From Armillaria gallica (taxonomy: Eukaryota > Basidiomycota > Agaricomycetes > Agaricales > Physalacriaceae), in contig JBANDB010000015.1 in NCBI GenBank assembly GCA_037576215.1, positions 1,178,001 to 1,242,000 on the forward strand: a stretch of 64,000 bases of DNA. Reading direction: 5' to 3'. This document shows positions 25,362 through 36,479 of the stretch, piece by piece. How positions within the stretch are numbered: the stretch's first letter is position 1; each line of letters opens with the position of its first letter. Under the pieces are notes generated by a model. That model was given only the letters and a program-made list of their open reading frames with translations. It was not told where the DNA came from and made no database searches. The translations under genes and the position numbers were made by a program.

Positions 25362-26541
25362 TTACAAATTTGATGTATTGATGCATGAGAGTGGGGTCAA
25401 GCTCGGATTATTGTACTCATTCACAGTGTTCTCACCACAAAATATGGTTAAGTCTGGCTTTTTACTAGGATTGATAGCCAGGTTTCTCAAGGCTGCCACA
25501 TTGAAGGCTCTTCCCTGAACTTTAACAGTTTCTACATCAGACACACCCATCTGTTCCAATAAAGTCATTTCCATGTCATTCATTATCGCTTCTTCCACAG
25601 CTTCCGCTGCAAAGTGCCTTTCAAAACCGGCCATTTCCTCCTCCATTAATGCTTCTGCTGCCTTTGAAGAAGGCTCATGGTGCCAAACCAGATCTTCCAA
25701 CCCAGGAATAATGTTGTCTGTGTTGTCGTACATCTCTAACTGATCCATTGACAGTTTAATGTTCTCGTATAACAGATTATTCTGCTAAGCCAAACCAAAA
25801 ATCACCAAACCTTGTTCTTTCTAATTGTGTACATCATTTTCAAGCAAGAACATATCGACTGCTTTGGCCCAACAAACACAACACTTAATAAACCATTGAT
25901 ATCTTGTGGGGTTTGTGGCAAGACTGTTGCAGTGGACACCAAATTTAAATTGTGAGTGCAAACATTTCCATGGAAAACTCGAGGCTGATCTGGGTCTGAA
26001 CTCCATATAGTCTGCTCACCTGAATGGTACACCGATACACAGTGCAAACCATAAGTTCCTCCACCCAAGTTAAGTCTTGAAACTCTTCAGGAAGAGTACC
26101 CCAAAAAAGGTGATTTCTTAAGGCACACTTTGGAAGCAAACCAGGTTCAAGCCTCACCTCACATTGGGTACACACAGTCAAAAATCCATCCACCCATCCA
26201 TATGGATCTAAAATGTACAAACCGAGAACCAAATGATCTATCGGATCCATGCCAACGTCTCCATCTCTGATTTGCAACAAGTTGAAATTCAACCTCTCAG
26301 ACAAGTCCTCGATGTCTTCTTCTGAGTCACAACAACTCACTAATGGCTGTCCACAGCATAAATCACGAGAACATGCCAAGCAAGTCTGGCACCTAGTCCA
26401 TTTCATGCCTTCCCGAAACCTTCTACAGCTATTTAACTTTGTATCGAAAGACATGGGCTGTGGCCAATCCCTGCAAATATTACTAAGAAAGGTCAAACGA
26501 TTGAGCAGCGATTTGCAGGCGCCGATGAATTCGAGGGTCAC
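25362..26541 (-). pseudogene. Helitron-associated DUF6570 protein, broken
   Basis: Fungal Helitron transposases often carry a DUF6570 domain before the Helitron-like N and helicase parts. The minus-strand frame 25945-26541 contains cysteine pairs (CQTCLAC) and then the DUF6570 core LPKCALRNHLFWGTLPEEF, LTWVEELMVCTVYRC. It continues in another frame (25802-26068) with HGNVCTHN, TVLPQTPQDI and VVFVGPKQ, and again at 25362-25748 with NLLYENIKLS, an acidic run and NEYNNPSL, where the next Helitron domain normally starts. Frame changes and an in-frame TAG just before NNLLYENI break it. The Rep and helicase parts are absent, so this is a 5'-end relic of a Helitron. Confidence 0.68.
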
Positions 26542-26705
26542 GTTGTTGTCCTACACATTTGCATATCCTCATCAGAGGGAGAACAGACACACATAAATCT
26601 CTGCCGAACTCGTAGTCCATCACATCACAAAGATCCAGATCAGACTCCAGATCAACGTTCGCTTTGTAGCAGTTCAAGATTTTGTCCATGATTTGAAGTG
26701 GCATT

Positions 26706-27496
26706 TTAACCAGTTCGGCCCACCGATCCAGCGTCAAACATCTTAAGGGCCTCAATCATTTCAAGCCTCGGTGCAGATAATAAACACTTTCTCCTCATAA
26801 AGTGCAACAATTGAAGAAACTTCTGCAATCTCAGGTATGCAATTTGTTGGAGTCGTGATCCGAATAAATGTGGGTCAAACACTGTCTCAACATCCCTGAA
26901 GACTTCAGTGGTTATTTTCACAGTTGAACTATGATAATGATTACCATGTTGAGGATGAACCATCGCAGGAAATAAAATATCACCATACCGAGAAAGGAAA
27001 AGGTTAAAGATAATGCCACACCAACGTCCACAAATGGCCTGTATATGGTCAACCCTTTTGTGCAAGATCGGATTCTCTTCGAGCACGATATCAGCAGCGA
27101 AACACAGAAAGTTAGCCGCAACTGTGTCAATAACAAGTTTTTGAGAACACGTCTTCCGCAGACTCAACATACTACTACAGATTGCTTGAACACTGGTACC
27201 TTCGAATCCATCTTCTAACTCTTCTCGTGAAAGGTACAACCAGGATTGCACTGAGTGGTACTACGACTGTACAGTGCAGGGTGAAACTGCTCTGATTCAA
27301 CAGCACTCACAGTGAGAACCACATGAGCATCTAAAATGGGATCTTCGATAATAAAAAATCCTTTGACATACACCACATGAGAATGCACCCAGTTTGCATA
27401 CTGTCGGAAACAGCACTCCAACCAAAAACAAACACCGAGCGCAAACACCGATGGTGTGCTGAGCATGAATCTCAAATGAAGTGGATCTAAATACAA
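26706..27496 (-). pseudogene. Unknown conserved-looking protein next to the Helitron relic
   Basis: Two overlapping minus frames (27215-27496 and 26706-27251) join into one protein-like reading of about 270 residues: LRFMLSTPSVFALGVCFWLE, DPILDAHVVLTVSAVESE, then VDHIQAICGRWCGIIFNLFL and FDPHLFGSRLQQIAYLRLQK. Composition and the smooth frame change near 27235 indicate a real former gene. I cannot name the family. A further frame (26483-26755) continues it with LDRWAELVKMPLQIMDKIL and runs into the DUF6570 protein, so the two may belong to one Helitron gene or the first may be captured cargo. Confidence 0.5.
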
Positions 27497-27830
27497 TTGT
27501 TAGCAGTTGTATTCGAAGCAGTAGCAAGCACGACAAACCTGCAGGTCCACAGGTACACACAAACCGTTGCCAGTGTCAAAACAATGACAGGTATTCATGC
27601 TCGATAAGTGGCTCCTCACTTTGGCCCACCTTTATATCAACACATACGAGATGGCTGAAACACACTTTCAGACTCAAATATAAGACGTCGGGTAGAATCG
27701 ACGCCAATTACCGATGAAACAGTGTTACCAACAGGAAAAACATTGAGTAAGACCCACAATGTCAGACATCGGGAAAAAGAGGGATAAATTGTTGATGGCA
27801 GAAGGTGTTCGACACGGGCAAGAAGAATTC
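27497..27830. other. Intergenic, no feature seen
   Basis: Short frames on both strands lack motifs. The stretch separates the Helitron-side gene from the first CATGG-rich block. Confidence 0.35.
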
Positions 27831-27832
27831 TG

Positions 27833-27905
27833 CATGGTAGCCTGCATGGCTGCATGGTCGCATGGTGCGTGGCTGTGTGGCTGCATGGTTATCAGCGTGG
27901 TTGAC
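27833..27905 (+). repeat. CATGG-rich array, block 1
   Basis: Imperfect repeats of GCATGGCTGCATGG and GCGTGGCTG make up this block. The same vocabulary returns at 28379-28505 on this strand and in inverted form at 30104-30150. Confidence 0.65.
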
Positions 27906-28378
27906 TCATCGCCGGACTTCTATCAAAAGTTGATCAAGTCCATCAAACATGACGAGAGTCGACGTGTTCCATTGATTTCTGTTGCTTCTTCCATAGGACC
28001 AGCTTTATGATGATCTGTAAGGTTTAAATATGAATGTTTTGGTAGGATATTGAAGGACTTCAAAATGTGGTCAATATCATGAAAATATCATTTGAAGGGG
28101 AATGCCAAGTTTAAGAGCATCAAATGCATTGTAGTCGAAGTGGATAATTTTATGAGTATCCTAGCAGTATAAAAATACCTTAGAGGCAATTATCTATGCT
28201 AGAAGTTTTCAGGTACACGATGTGGGGTTCCCTGTGAAGAGGACACCATGAGAAGAATACAGTTTCTGTAGTTGGTATGAGTGACACTAAAGAAACAAGT
28301 CAATTAAAAGGCAATTACACGAATGATGCAATTTTTGAAGGCAATGTTGTATGGACCAATGTGATCTCAATGTGAAGC

Positions 28379-28505
28379 CTGCATGATCCGTGTGGCTGCG
28401 TGGTAAATCAGTGTGGCTGTGCGTGGTCAGCCTGCGTGGTGTGCCTGCATGGCTGCATGGTTGCATGGCTGCATGGTCGACCTGCATGGTCACCTGCGTG
28501 GTCCA
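28379..28505 (+). repeat. CATGG-rich array, block 2
   Basis: GTGTGGCTGCGTGG and GCATGGCTGCATGG words are repeated for about 125 bp. The end, TGGTCACCTGCGTGG (28487-28501), is exactly complementary to CCACGCAGGTGACCA at about 30129-30143, so blocks 2 and 3 face each other and may mark the ends of a larger decayed element that encloses the hAT-type element. Confidence 0.62.
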
Positions 28506-28990
28506 AGGTATTTCTGTACTAGGACTTTGTGCCGTACCATATACGGTATACGGCTGTCAGCTCCAATCTGTCCACGGCATACAGACCATATTGGTATGTC
28601 CATCACGGTCGTATGTATGGCCGTATGCCAGGAGCTATGCTTGGATTATCAAACTTGTATAGGACTTCACCTCATAGTCACTAAACTAACCTAACTTGAT
28701 TCCAGACATACCTGGACATCACTTGGACATCACTACTGTCCTTGGACGAAACATAAAGAGGCATTCCTGATGATCACATGATTGCACCATCCATTCCAAA
28801 CGTGCAAAAAATCATCTGGAAGGTTATAAATGGGCTAGAAATGATTCACAACAAAAGGTACGGCACCCTACATGGCCCTGGATCTCCATATCATCACTTA
28901 GCTTCGCTCACGAGTGATCCAGTGTTGTATACCGTACACACAGCTGTCGACGGCTGTCAATATGGGTGCTTCTCGAGCTCTTGACAGTAT
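28506..28990. other. Stretch with short CCGTATACGG-type palindromes
   Basis: Between the CATGG block and the hAT-type element there are several short palindrome-like words (ATACGGTATACGG near 28548, GTATACCGTACAC near 28927). No coding frame is recognised. Confidence 0.35.
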
Positions 28991-28994
28991 GGTT

Positions 28995-29598
28995 TAGTGA
29001 TTTACAGGGCCCGGCCTGGCCTGGCTTTGAGGGCTTGGGCTTGGCTTGGGCAGGCTCAGGCTTTCGAAATCACAAGCCCGAGCCTTGAGCCCAAGCCTGC
29101 TTGGGCTCGGGCCCGGCTCAGGCTCAGGCCAGGGCTTTGTAGGTGATACAAACTAAGGCTTTGTTAGGCATCAGAATGAGCAGAAGACAAGGTTATTAGC
29201 ATACATAGATGTTGCATAAAATGAATACATGATGTACCATGCATATAGACCAGAAAGATGGACTCCAAGTACTATGTTACATAAATAGCTTGGCTTTCAA
29301 AGTGCCACGATGGTGGTGTCATCTCGTATTGCACTGATATAAGACACATAGAAGCATAGGCAAGTCCAGAGTATTGATCAGAGAGAGACAGCCTACTCTC
29401 TTCCTCGCATATCTGCATGAAAAGCAAGGTATTTGAGACTTGAAAAGCCCGGGCTCAAGCCTCGGGCTCAGGCTTTGAAAAAATGAAGCCTGAGCCTGAG
29501 CCTTCATGAAGCCCTCCCCCAGGGCCCGGCTTTTCAGGGCCTGGCCCGGCTCAGCCTGGCTCGGCTTAGGGCTTCAGGCCGGGCCCTGTAAATCACTA
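28995..29598. mobile_element. Nonautonomous hAT-type element, 604 bp
   Basis: Both ends carry a perfect 24-bp terminal inverted repeat that begins TAGTGATTTACAGGG on the left (28995) and closes with its reverse complement at 29598. The element is flan­ked by the exact 8-bp direct repeat GTATGGTT (28987-28994 and 29599-29606). An 8-bp target duplication with this kind of end is the signature of hAT elements. Inside, imperfect GGGCTTGGGCT and GAGCCTGAGCC repeats sit just within each end, and the middle has no transposase frame. A perfect TIR and TSD suggest fairly recent insertion. Confidence 0.88.
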
Positions 29599-29606
29599 GT
29601 ATGGTT

Positions 29607-30103
29607 ATGGTACCTGTATGACGGCACCCGTACAACCGTATTATACAGTGACGGTGCGAAGCCCTATTCTGTACATGACGAAGAGCTATTCTGGTGGGAA
29701 TTAAGTTATCAATTTGGTCATTATTGGAGCAATCAAGGAGGAATTGACATGAAGTCGGCATTGAATTGATGGTCATAGTGTTGCGACATCTTTGGATGAT
29801 GACTTCAAGCCCAAAACATGATAGAGTAAGTAATTTCTGGTGTTTATCATTCTCAAGATCATAGATACATGCATGTAAGATACAATAGTGTCTACGTATC
29901 ATAGTATGAAAGCGACATCGAAGGTCTGATTACTATAATAGGCTAAATTGAACCCTGAAGTAATTTTCTAATCAGGGTATGTTTTCTGGAGACCGTTCGC
30001 AAAAGAAAGCAAAATAAACATGAGAATATCTTTATGAAGGCTTTCTGGGCATTATGCAGTATATATACGAAAACAAGTTGAGTTCAACTAGAGTTTCACT
30101 AAT
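29607..30103. other. Intergenic, no gene seen
   Basis: A few CCGTATTATAC-like words continue to about 29650. The remainder is AT-rich with no convincing frame. Confidence 0.35.
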
Positions 30104-30150
30104 AATGCGTGGCTGCGTGGCCACGCACCACGCAGGTGACCACGCGGAAT
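30104..30150 (-). repeat. CATGG/GCGTGG array, block 3, inverted
   Basis: GCGTGGCTGCGTGGCCACGC followed by ACCACGCAGGTGACCACGC gives a local palindrome and includes the reverse complement of the end of block 2. Confidence 0.55.
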
Positions 30151-30329
30151 TTCTAGTGCCCGTTGCACGCAAACACAAACAGGCGCCAAATAGCCCCTGC
30201 ATACACTCTACAGTGGGCAAACGGTCGGTTTCGGGTTGACAAAGCCCTCCCTTCTCCTCACTGCGTTCGGAAAGAATCGGGGAACACAGCTGTGAGACAT
30301 GACGCACGGACCCCAAGGAATCGGGCACG

Positions 30330-30535
30330 GTGCTCGAGCCCACGAAAACGAACGAGACGGGAAGGCAAGCACGATACACGGACGCGGGATCAAAACACCG
30401 GAACAGGAGCACAACCGTAACACAAACACAGGAACAACGATGCACGGAACAGAACCGGAGCGCAAACACAAGAACAACGATGCGCGGGAACACGAGGGCA
30501 CGCAAACACAGGAAACGAGAACGGGACGGGGAAGA
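30330..30535 (+). repeat. AC-rich minisatellite-like stretch, about 50 bp period
   Basis: The words CAGGAACAACGATGCACGGA and CAAGAACAACGATGCGCGGG recur about 50 bp apart among GGAAC and CACAAACAC runs. Long overlapping frames on both strands arise from this simple composition and are not evidence of genes. Confidence 0.5.
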
Positions 30536-31120
30536 AAAAGTTTAGTAAAGAAGGGAAGACCAGGGAAAAGGGGGCACACGATGAACTGGAAAGACCGGCA
30601 CGAGCAGCCAACTTGGTGGTAAAAGAGAGAGCGCGATGCTCAACATTGTCCTTGTCATCTAGTCTCTGCAGCCACATAACTGAGAAAAGCGCCTGGAAAG
30701 CACGGCGGAGAGGGTGACGGTATCATTGTCAGTCAAAGAGCACGAAGAGGTGCCTGTAGGACTGCCTGCTAGATCTGCGAGCGTTGGGAACCACTCTTGA
30801 AGACCTTGGTGGTACCGGTCAGATGGAACAAGGATATGGACTAGCGTAGCCATCACTGAGCAAGGAAAGATCTGCGACAACAGTGATATCGCGAGCCCTT
30901 CGTCTTCGCCATGGGTGTGGTAAGTGGTGGTAACGTGGTAGATAATCGCAATAAACGGAAACGGGGAAAGGCGCTCAGCTAGGACTTTATAGTGAAAGGT
31001 TGTCGATGCCGCAAGCCTGATGATGGTGGTAGAACGTCGTGGTAGAAGCGGAAGTTGCCGTCTATAAAGTTATGTATATGCGGTGCAGCGCTTATCTGTA
31101 CGTTCTCCTGTTCCGCTGCC

Positions 31121-34031
31121 ATGGGTATCGATTCGTGTCTGAAAATTGCAAAGTTGACTGCAGCAGCGGGCGATATGGCTCCGTTTCCCTTTATCAAAGG
31201 TGTCGCCCAATGTGTAGTCCTCGTTCTCGAGGCCATTGAGGTATGTCGTTATTTTTTCCTGCTTTCCACACTAAGGAGAGCTGCAGAGCGCCGGAAAGAA
31301 TGGGAAAGATCTACAAGAATTGGCCGAGAGGATCGTCACTACGTTGGTTGTCGTAAGGGACACCGTCATCAAGCATGGTCCTACTAGCGCCTCGTGTTTT
31401 AAAGATATCTGTCTCGATTTTCAGACGTGAGTTGACCTACATTATCTATCTGTATTTCCTCATGCAATTGATGCACAGATGCATGGTTGATCTTCTTACC
31501 AAGCTGAACAGTGGACGCAGGGATCAGCGGGGAATCTGGCAATACTTGAGAGCCACAAAGATCTCGGATAATATTAATAATTTACGTCAACGAGTGCAGA
31601 CGATTCAGGATTCCTTCCTGGTAGGTGGCTTCTTATGATTATTGTCGTTCACTCTTGAACGGGCGGCAGATCCGTACAATGACCATGACACAACTAGCTC
31701 TCTCCAATGTCCATGATGAAGTTATCACGGGATTCAGCGCTCTTACTGGTTCCGTGGCAGCATCAGAGAGGAATATCACATCAACCATCAAGGACAATAT
31801 TGAAGAAATACGCACCTTGGGTGTTCAGCAGAGCGAAAACATGGAAAATCTTTCAACAAGGTTATTACAAGCTTCTCGACAGCGAGGTCTTTACAAGGGG
31901 GTGGTACGAAGTTCAGAGTCGTTCCCCCATTGTTACTCAACATTTGTAGATTTGGGATATTATCCCAGGCGATATCCACATAATTAAGCCAGTGACTCGG
32001 TCATTAAAATGCTCTTGTACTGGTATCAGATATAAGGTCAGCTATTGCACCATCGAGAACAGCAATACACAGAAGATCATTTGCGAATATCAAGCTCACG
32101 GTAATAACGGAGAAGATGCAATGGACTTGGTAGTAAGTGAATGTTACCCTGTACCGTGGCGAAGTTCACATGCCCTGTATCTAGCAACTTGATCAAGCCC
32201 TTGATTTCTTCATCAAAACAAGGTTTGGGCTTCCATATCCGTGTACTAGTAGGCGCAAACCCACTCGGAAGTAGACACCCAAACCTTGCGCAAATCTTTG
32301 GTGTATGCAGGTCACCCAGTCTTCCGGCGATCATATTTCATGGTAATGGCGTTGTTCTTCCCATCTGTCTTCTGCCGCTCACTCCTGTGGGCAGGCACAA
32401 CACGAATCCCTTTTGACCATTATGTGCGTAATTTGCCTGCGAAGCGGCATGTACAATTCTATTCTGAATTGGTGAAGGGTGTTTTCTGCGTTTTTGAGTA
32501 AAGCTTCTGACCCCCTGGTGTATCATCATTCAGTTTCAAGATCTACAGGTACGTCTGGCAAAAGTTCCCCTTGGCCACGGCTCAATCCCCATTCCTACAG
32601 TCGGTCTCAGAGGTTTTGACAATGGAAAGTTATGGAAGTTATGACAAATATGCCGTGTTCAACATGGTCAGTGGACTTGTGAATGATTTTCTTTCCTTGC
32701 GTAATAATCATTTTGAAGCAGGACGAACCCTATGTCAATGAGCATGGAAAACTTGTATTTGGAGACTTACCATGCCATAGTCGTTACGTCCTGGACCCAT
32801 TCCAGTTGTCACTGGAAGATGGCAAATATCATGTCGACCATAGTCCTGATTGCGGCTACTCGACCGAAGCACTTGACAGTCAAGTCAGCAGATGGATGTC
32901 ATCTTCAAGTTCGCAAAAGAGGGATTTACTGAACCATTATGATGCCATTCTCTTTTGTCATGCACGACGTAGCGTTGATGATTTATCGTACACCCAAACC
33001 TTCAACCGGCACCAACTCTCACCTCCACAATACGAGAAAAGGAGGTGGTTGGGGGCCGTAAACAATATCCACGGCCCCCCGTACCAAGACGCCTTTTTTT
33101 ATGTGCCGGGCAGTATATTAACCCATCAACCACAGATTTTGCTACCTACTACTATCCCACCCCAAGACCCGAACACTTTGGTTGGGAGAGTCCGGCCCTG
33201 GTCGCATAAGTGGGATGTTTCCTTCACGGCATTGGGGAAGGAAGCCGTTAATTTGTCGTTTGACAAGTTTGTCATTCAATTCACCATTTTTGATGCTGCT
33301 AATTGTTGATTGTCAGTGGGTCGGTGTCTATCGGGCTTTCATGGTTCGATGTGTCCAGGGATGTAGTCATTACGATCCGTACGCGTTTGGGTATTGAGAA
33401 TGTGCAATCGTGGACCGCACAGACTTCCAAACTATACTCATGTCTTCGCTCCAGGGGCTATAATGACGATTTTAGACCATATCTCGTTGATGGTGAGCAG
33501 CTGTTTCGGCTTGAAACAACTGCTGACCATTTTACACACTTAGGTGTGTCCTTTACCGTTCAAATTCACCCAAACGGCGGTGGGTACGGCCACTGGGCTT
33601 GTCGTATTTGCAACGCACAAGACCAGTACCATCACGCGCTCTCGTTGCTGATAACTGCCCCTGTTATCAACTATCAGACCAATACGATTGAATCCTGGCC
33701 CGTCGTATCTTGTTCCCGAGTTTGCGGCTTGGATTCGTTGGAGGAGGAAGATGTGTTTAAAGTCAGAGTCAGAGGTCACGGGTTTTACACACAATGCCAG
33801 AGGCGTTTAACTGGCATACTTGAGTTGAACGCCGAGCACGGATTCAATCCCGCACGCGACGGCGCTGATGTATGCGAGTATTTCGGGTGGCCACTCCTTG
33901 AGACCCGCGACTCTTCCACGGGAGGTGGGTAGATCTTTGTGCACAGTGGGTATCTTGCTGAGGAACATCCAACAGAATGGACGCTGAATGGTATCGTATC
34001 CCAGTCCTCGGGACCTGCGACAGTCATATAG
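31121..34031 (+). CDS. MLKL_NTD-like and kinase-like multi-exon protein, probably broken
   Basis: Exons readable on the plus strand: 31121-31240, 31287-31426, 31479-31620, 31670-31903, 31950-32132, about 32186-32342, 32395-32471, 32534-32666, 32722-33266, 33317-33492 and 33544-33932 (possibly on to 34031). Introns are about 46-60 bp. The first four exons give an all-helical domain (IAKLTAAAGDMAPFPFIKGV; CFKDICLDFQ; GFSALTGSVAASERNITST) of the kind annotated MLKL_NTD-like in Agaricomycetes. Exons 6-9 (RHPNLAQIFGVC, FHGTTRIPFDHYVRNLP, HGKLVFGDL) resemble the pseudokinase-like half of the same proteins. No kinase catalytic motifs are visible. A TGA at 32642-32644 with a likely frame shift beside it, and a TAG at 33930-33932, suggest recent inactivation. 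A role in cell death or heterokaryon-type recognition is inference only. Start chosen at the ATG before GIDSCLK. Confidence 0.6.
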
Positions 34032-34608
34032 GACAATAGTACGCAGGGTCAGTTATTGAATGAAGATCACGACTCTGCATCGTGCGGCATGGACGTGGCC
34101 ATGGAAACTTGAAGCATCGAGGAAGTGCAAGCTGAAGCCCCGACCAAGATGAAAATTGTTCCCCTTGCGCAGCATGATATCAGTACACGGGTGCTCATGG
34201 TCATATTCATTGCTATTGGCATTCAAGTTAACAACACAGTCCGCGATTCAGTCCGGACCCTGCCCGAACACGGATCGTGAGTGATGCCAGTGCTATTTTG
34301 CGTGCTACGAGATACAAGAGTGCCACAGCCACGTGGCAGCGAACCTCCTCTTAGCGTCACTTCAACGTCTCTTGGCTCCCCGAACACCTATCACTTCGTC
34401 TCCATCCCCTCCGAGCATTGATCTTATTCGCGCCCAATGCCAGCCGTCTTCGAAGCAAGGACCCAGACCGTCACAGACCCTCCCTACGACGACGGCCGCG
34501 AGATCCCTGAGACATCACCTGTACCTCAAACTACGTCAATGTCCGGCTTCACAGGCTCGCGAGGGCGAACACTTTGACTGACACCACGGCGCCAAATACC
34601 GTGATGAT
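34032..34608. other. Intergenic, proline/serine-rich frames only
   Basis: An 82-codon plus frame (34333-34581) is rich in Pro and Ser and may be leftover N-terminal sequence of the NIF3-like fragment that follows, but no motif supports this. Confidence 0.3.
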
Positions 34609-34890
34609 ATGTGCAAGCTTGCTCTTTATTCTCCCGCAGAGTACGCCGTTACGGGTTCGATGTTGGGAGTGAGGAATCGCGGATGGGACAATGTTGGGCC
34701 GTTACTCGAGTCCCCTTCCCACAACCTAAATGGCAACATTCGCGTTCTATCGACCAACGATTTATTTCGTCCGCCGTCAAAGTATCTATCCCTCTCAGCG
34801 TCTCGCCTGGGATAGTCAATTCTTTGGTTTCTCTCCTCATCCCATACAACCATCGGATTTTCGGTAATCCTCCAGTTCACAATGGTCATC
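34609..34890 (+). pseudogene. NIF3-family protein, N-terminal fragment
   Basis: The frame from 34609 reads GWDNVGPLLESP, the hallmark WDNVGLL start of NIF3 proteins, followed by NGNIRVLSTND where the family has a VLLTIDLT-like strand. About 100 bp later, in shifted frames, SSHTTI or IPYNHRIF can be read where the family has VVSYHPPIF. Repeated frame changes show the copy is dead. No C-terminal half follows; the C-terminal piece at 21.7-22.05 kb is 12.6 kb upstream on the same strand. Confidence 0.5.
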
Positions 34891-35174
34891 GGGTCGGCGG
34901 GCGGTCACGAAAGAATGGGCAACGGTTAGCTATACTAACGTCTACGCCGACCAGCTGGCTTTATCCTCCGCTGATGCACCATCTCCCTTGCCCCGTCTCA
35001 ATCCATATCCAACACACTCTCGAACGCCTCTAACAACACCAATACTAACATCTCTATCTGCCAGAGCACCTCGGGATTGTTGTATCGAGAGTCCGACAAC
35101 TCAAACGGTGTAACATCCCTCTTCCATCCCCCTTCACGAGAGGCCTCCTCATATCCCGCGTATCGTGGTGCCCT

Positions 35175-35663
35175 TCAACAACATCCTTCCACTCCTCGTC
35201 GAGCTCTTCTTATGATGGCGTATCCAAAGTTGATGATGACCGGAGAGTCTCGCAAATGACGTTCCACACAGTTCTCCGCCTCGATCGTATGGAACACGTC
35301 CATCACTCGGCTGGAGATTCCTTCAGCTTCCTGCGGGTAGACGGCGACACCGGGCTTGAGATCCTCCATGTTCACGCCATGACCGTTCTCGAAAGTCAGT
35401 CCTTGGACAATATCTGTCATGAGGTGGAGAGGTTCAGGGTCGGAGGTTATGGATAGACGCACGACACCATGAAAATCATCATAGCAGCCCAGTACATCAA
35501 TCTCCCCCCAGTTCTCTCTATCCCGACATATGCCTCGCTGCTTGAAGGAGCATCTGTGCCAGTTGAAGAGGATTCGAGAGCCGCATTGCTTGATGCGTTC
35601 CAGGTCATAGGACATTTCAAGGGGCGTTGGACGAGCACCGACTATCCTCTTTCCTCCAACCAT
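35175..35663 (-). CDS. Hypothetical protein, 162 codons
   Basis: A minus-strand frame with protein-like composition (VNMEDLKPGVAVYPQEAEG, VMDVFHTIEAENCVERHLRD). I recognise no domain. The overlapping plus-strand frames are shorter. Its neighbours are the NIF3-like fragment and the paralogous segment starting at 36.48 kb. It may be a remnant exon of a longer gene. Confidence 0.35.
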   Translation of the reverse strand: MVGGKRIVGARPTPLEMSYDLERIKQCGSRILFNWHRCSFKQRGICRDRENWGEIDVLGCYDDFHGVVRLSITSDPEPLHLMTDIVQGLTFENGHGVNMEDLKPGVAVYPQEAEGISSRVMDVFHTIEAENCVERHLRDSPVIINFGYAIIRRARRGVEGCC

Positions 35664-36479
35664 CCCAACACCAGTTGCCCCAACCCTCTACCAGTAGTCG
35701 TCCCGTTCATCTCGAATGTGATACGTCGCCTTGGCGCAAAACTGGCATGACATCCTGATATCATTGTGGAGACTAGCTCAATTTTGGAACATATATCGAT
35801 TTCAACAACAAGCTTGACAAGGCCTTTTTAGACCCGACCACGCCCAAGCCAATCTGGAGACGCTTCGACAAGGGGAAAGGCCTGCACAGGAGTTTCTCAT
35901 CGAGTTGCCGGATGGGAAGACAGCTATACACGTATGTTTTTACTTTTTAGTGTTAAGAAGAGCGGTCAATAATCGTCTTGTCCAAAGTATCTGCTTCTCC
36001 TTTGAGGTGCCGACGACGTACCAATGTTGGAATGACAGGGCCATCGAACTGGATGCCCGATACTGGCAGAATCGGATCGTGACGGCAGCCCGGCACGATG
36101 GGAGTAGTAGAAAGGGAAGGATCAGTTGCTGATACCGGAGAAGTCGCGACTGGTACTGACGCGGACGGACGGATGGGTTCTACAGAGATGCACAGATGGT
36201 GCCGCTTCTTTAGCTGCAGAGAACATGGACATGGTCGCTTGGCGTGTAAATGCTGCAACCTTCGCTGAAAGATTGGATGTTGAGAATGATTGCGAGAGTG
36301 GGTCAAGAAGAGGGGCAGTCGTCCGAAGTCGGTCAGATGTGTGATGGTGCATCGGACTTTTCATTTATTACTACTATTAGGCTGGTCCATTAGTTACAGT
36401 AGCTAGTTATGTTGCGAACCAAGTACACTTTTAGAGAGTGTTATGTAAACCAGGTCAAAGACGAGAAAAGTAGCTATTG
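35664..36479. other. Intergenic, short frames only
   Basis: Frames such as 35953-36306 (minus) and 36126-36344 (plus) overlap each other and show no motifs. Around 36365-36410 is AT-rich and could be a transcript end. Confidence 0.3.

Noticed and set aside
25018..25518. 166-codon plus-strand ORF
   Set aside because: Its right part lies antisense to the Helitron DUF6570 remnant and the rest shows no motif; treated as a shadow frame.
30032..30622. Several overlapping ORFs of 85-157 codons on both strands
   Set aside because: They arise from AC/GA-rich minisatellite-like sequence and show simple, repetitive composition.
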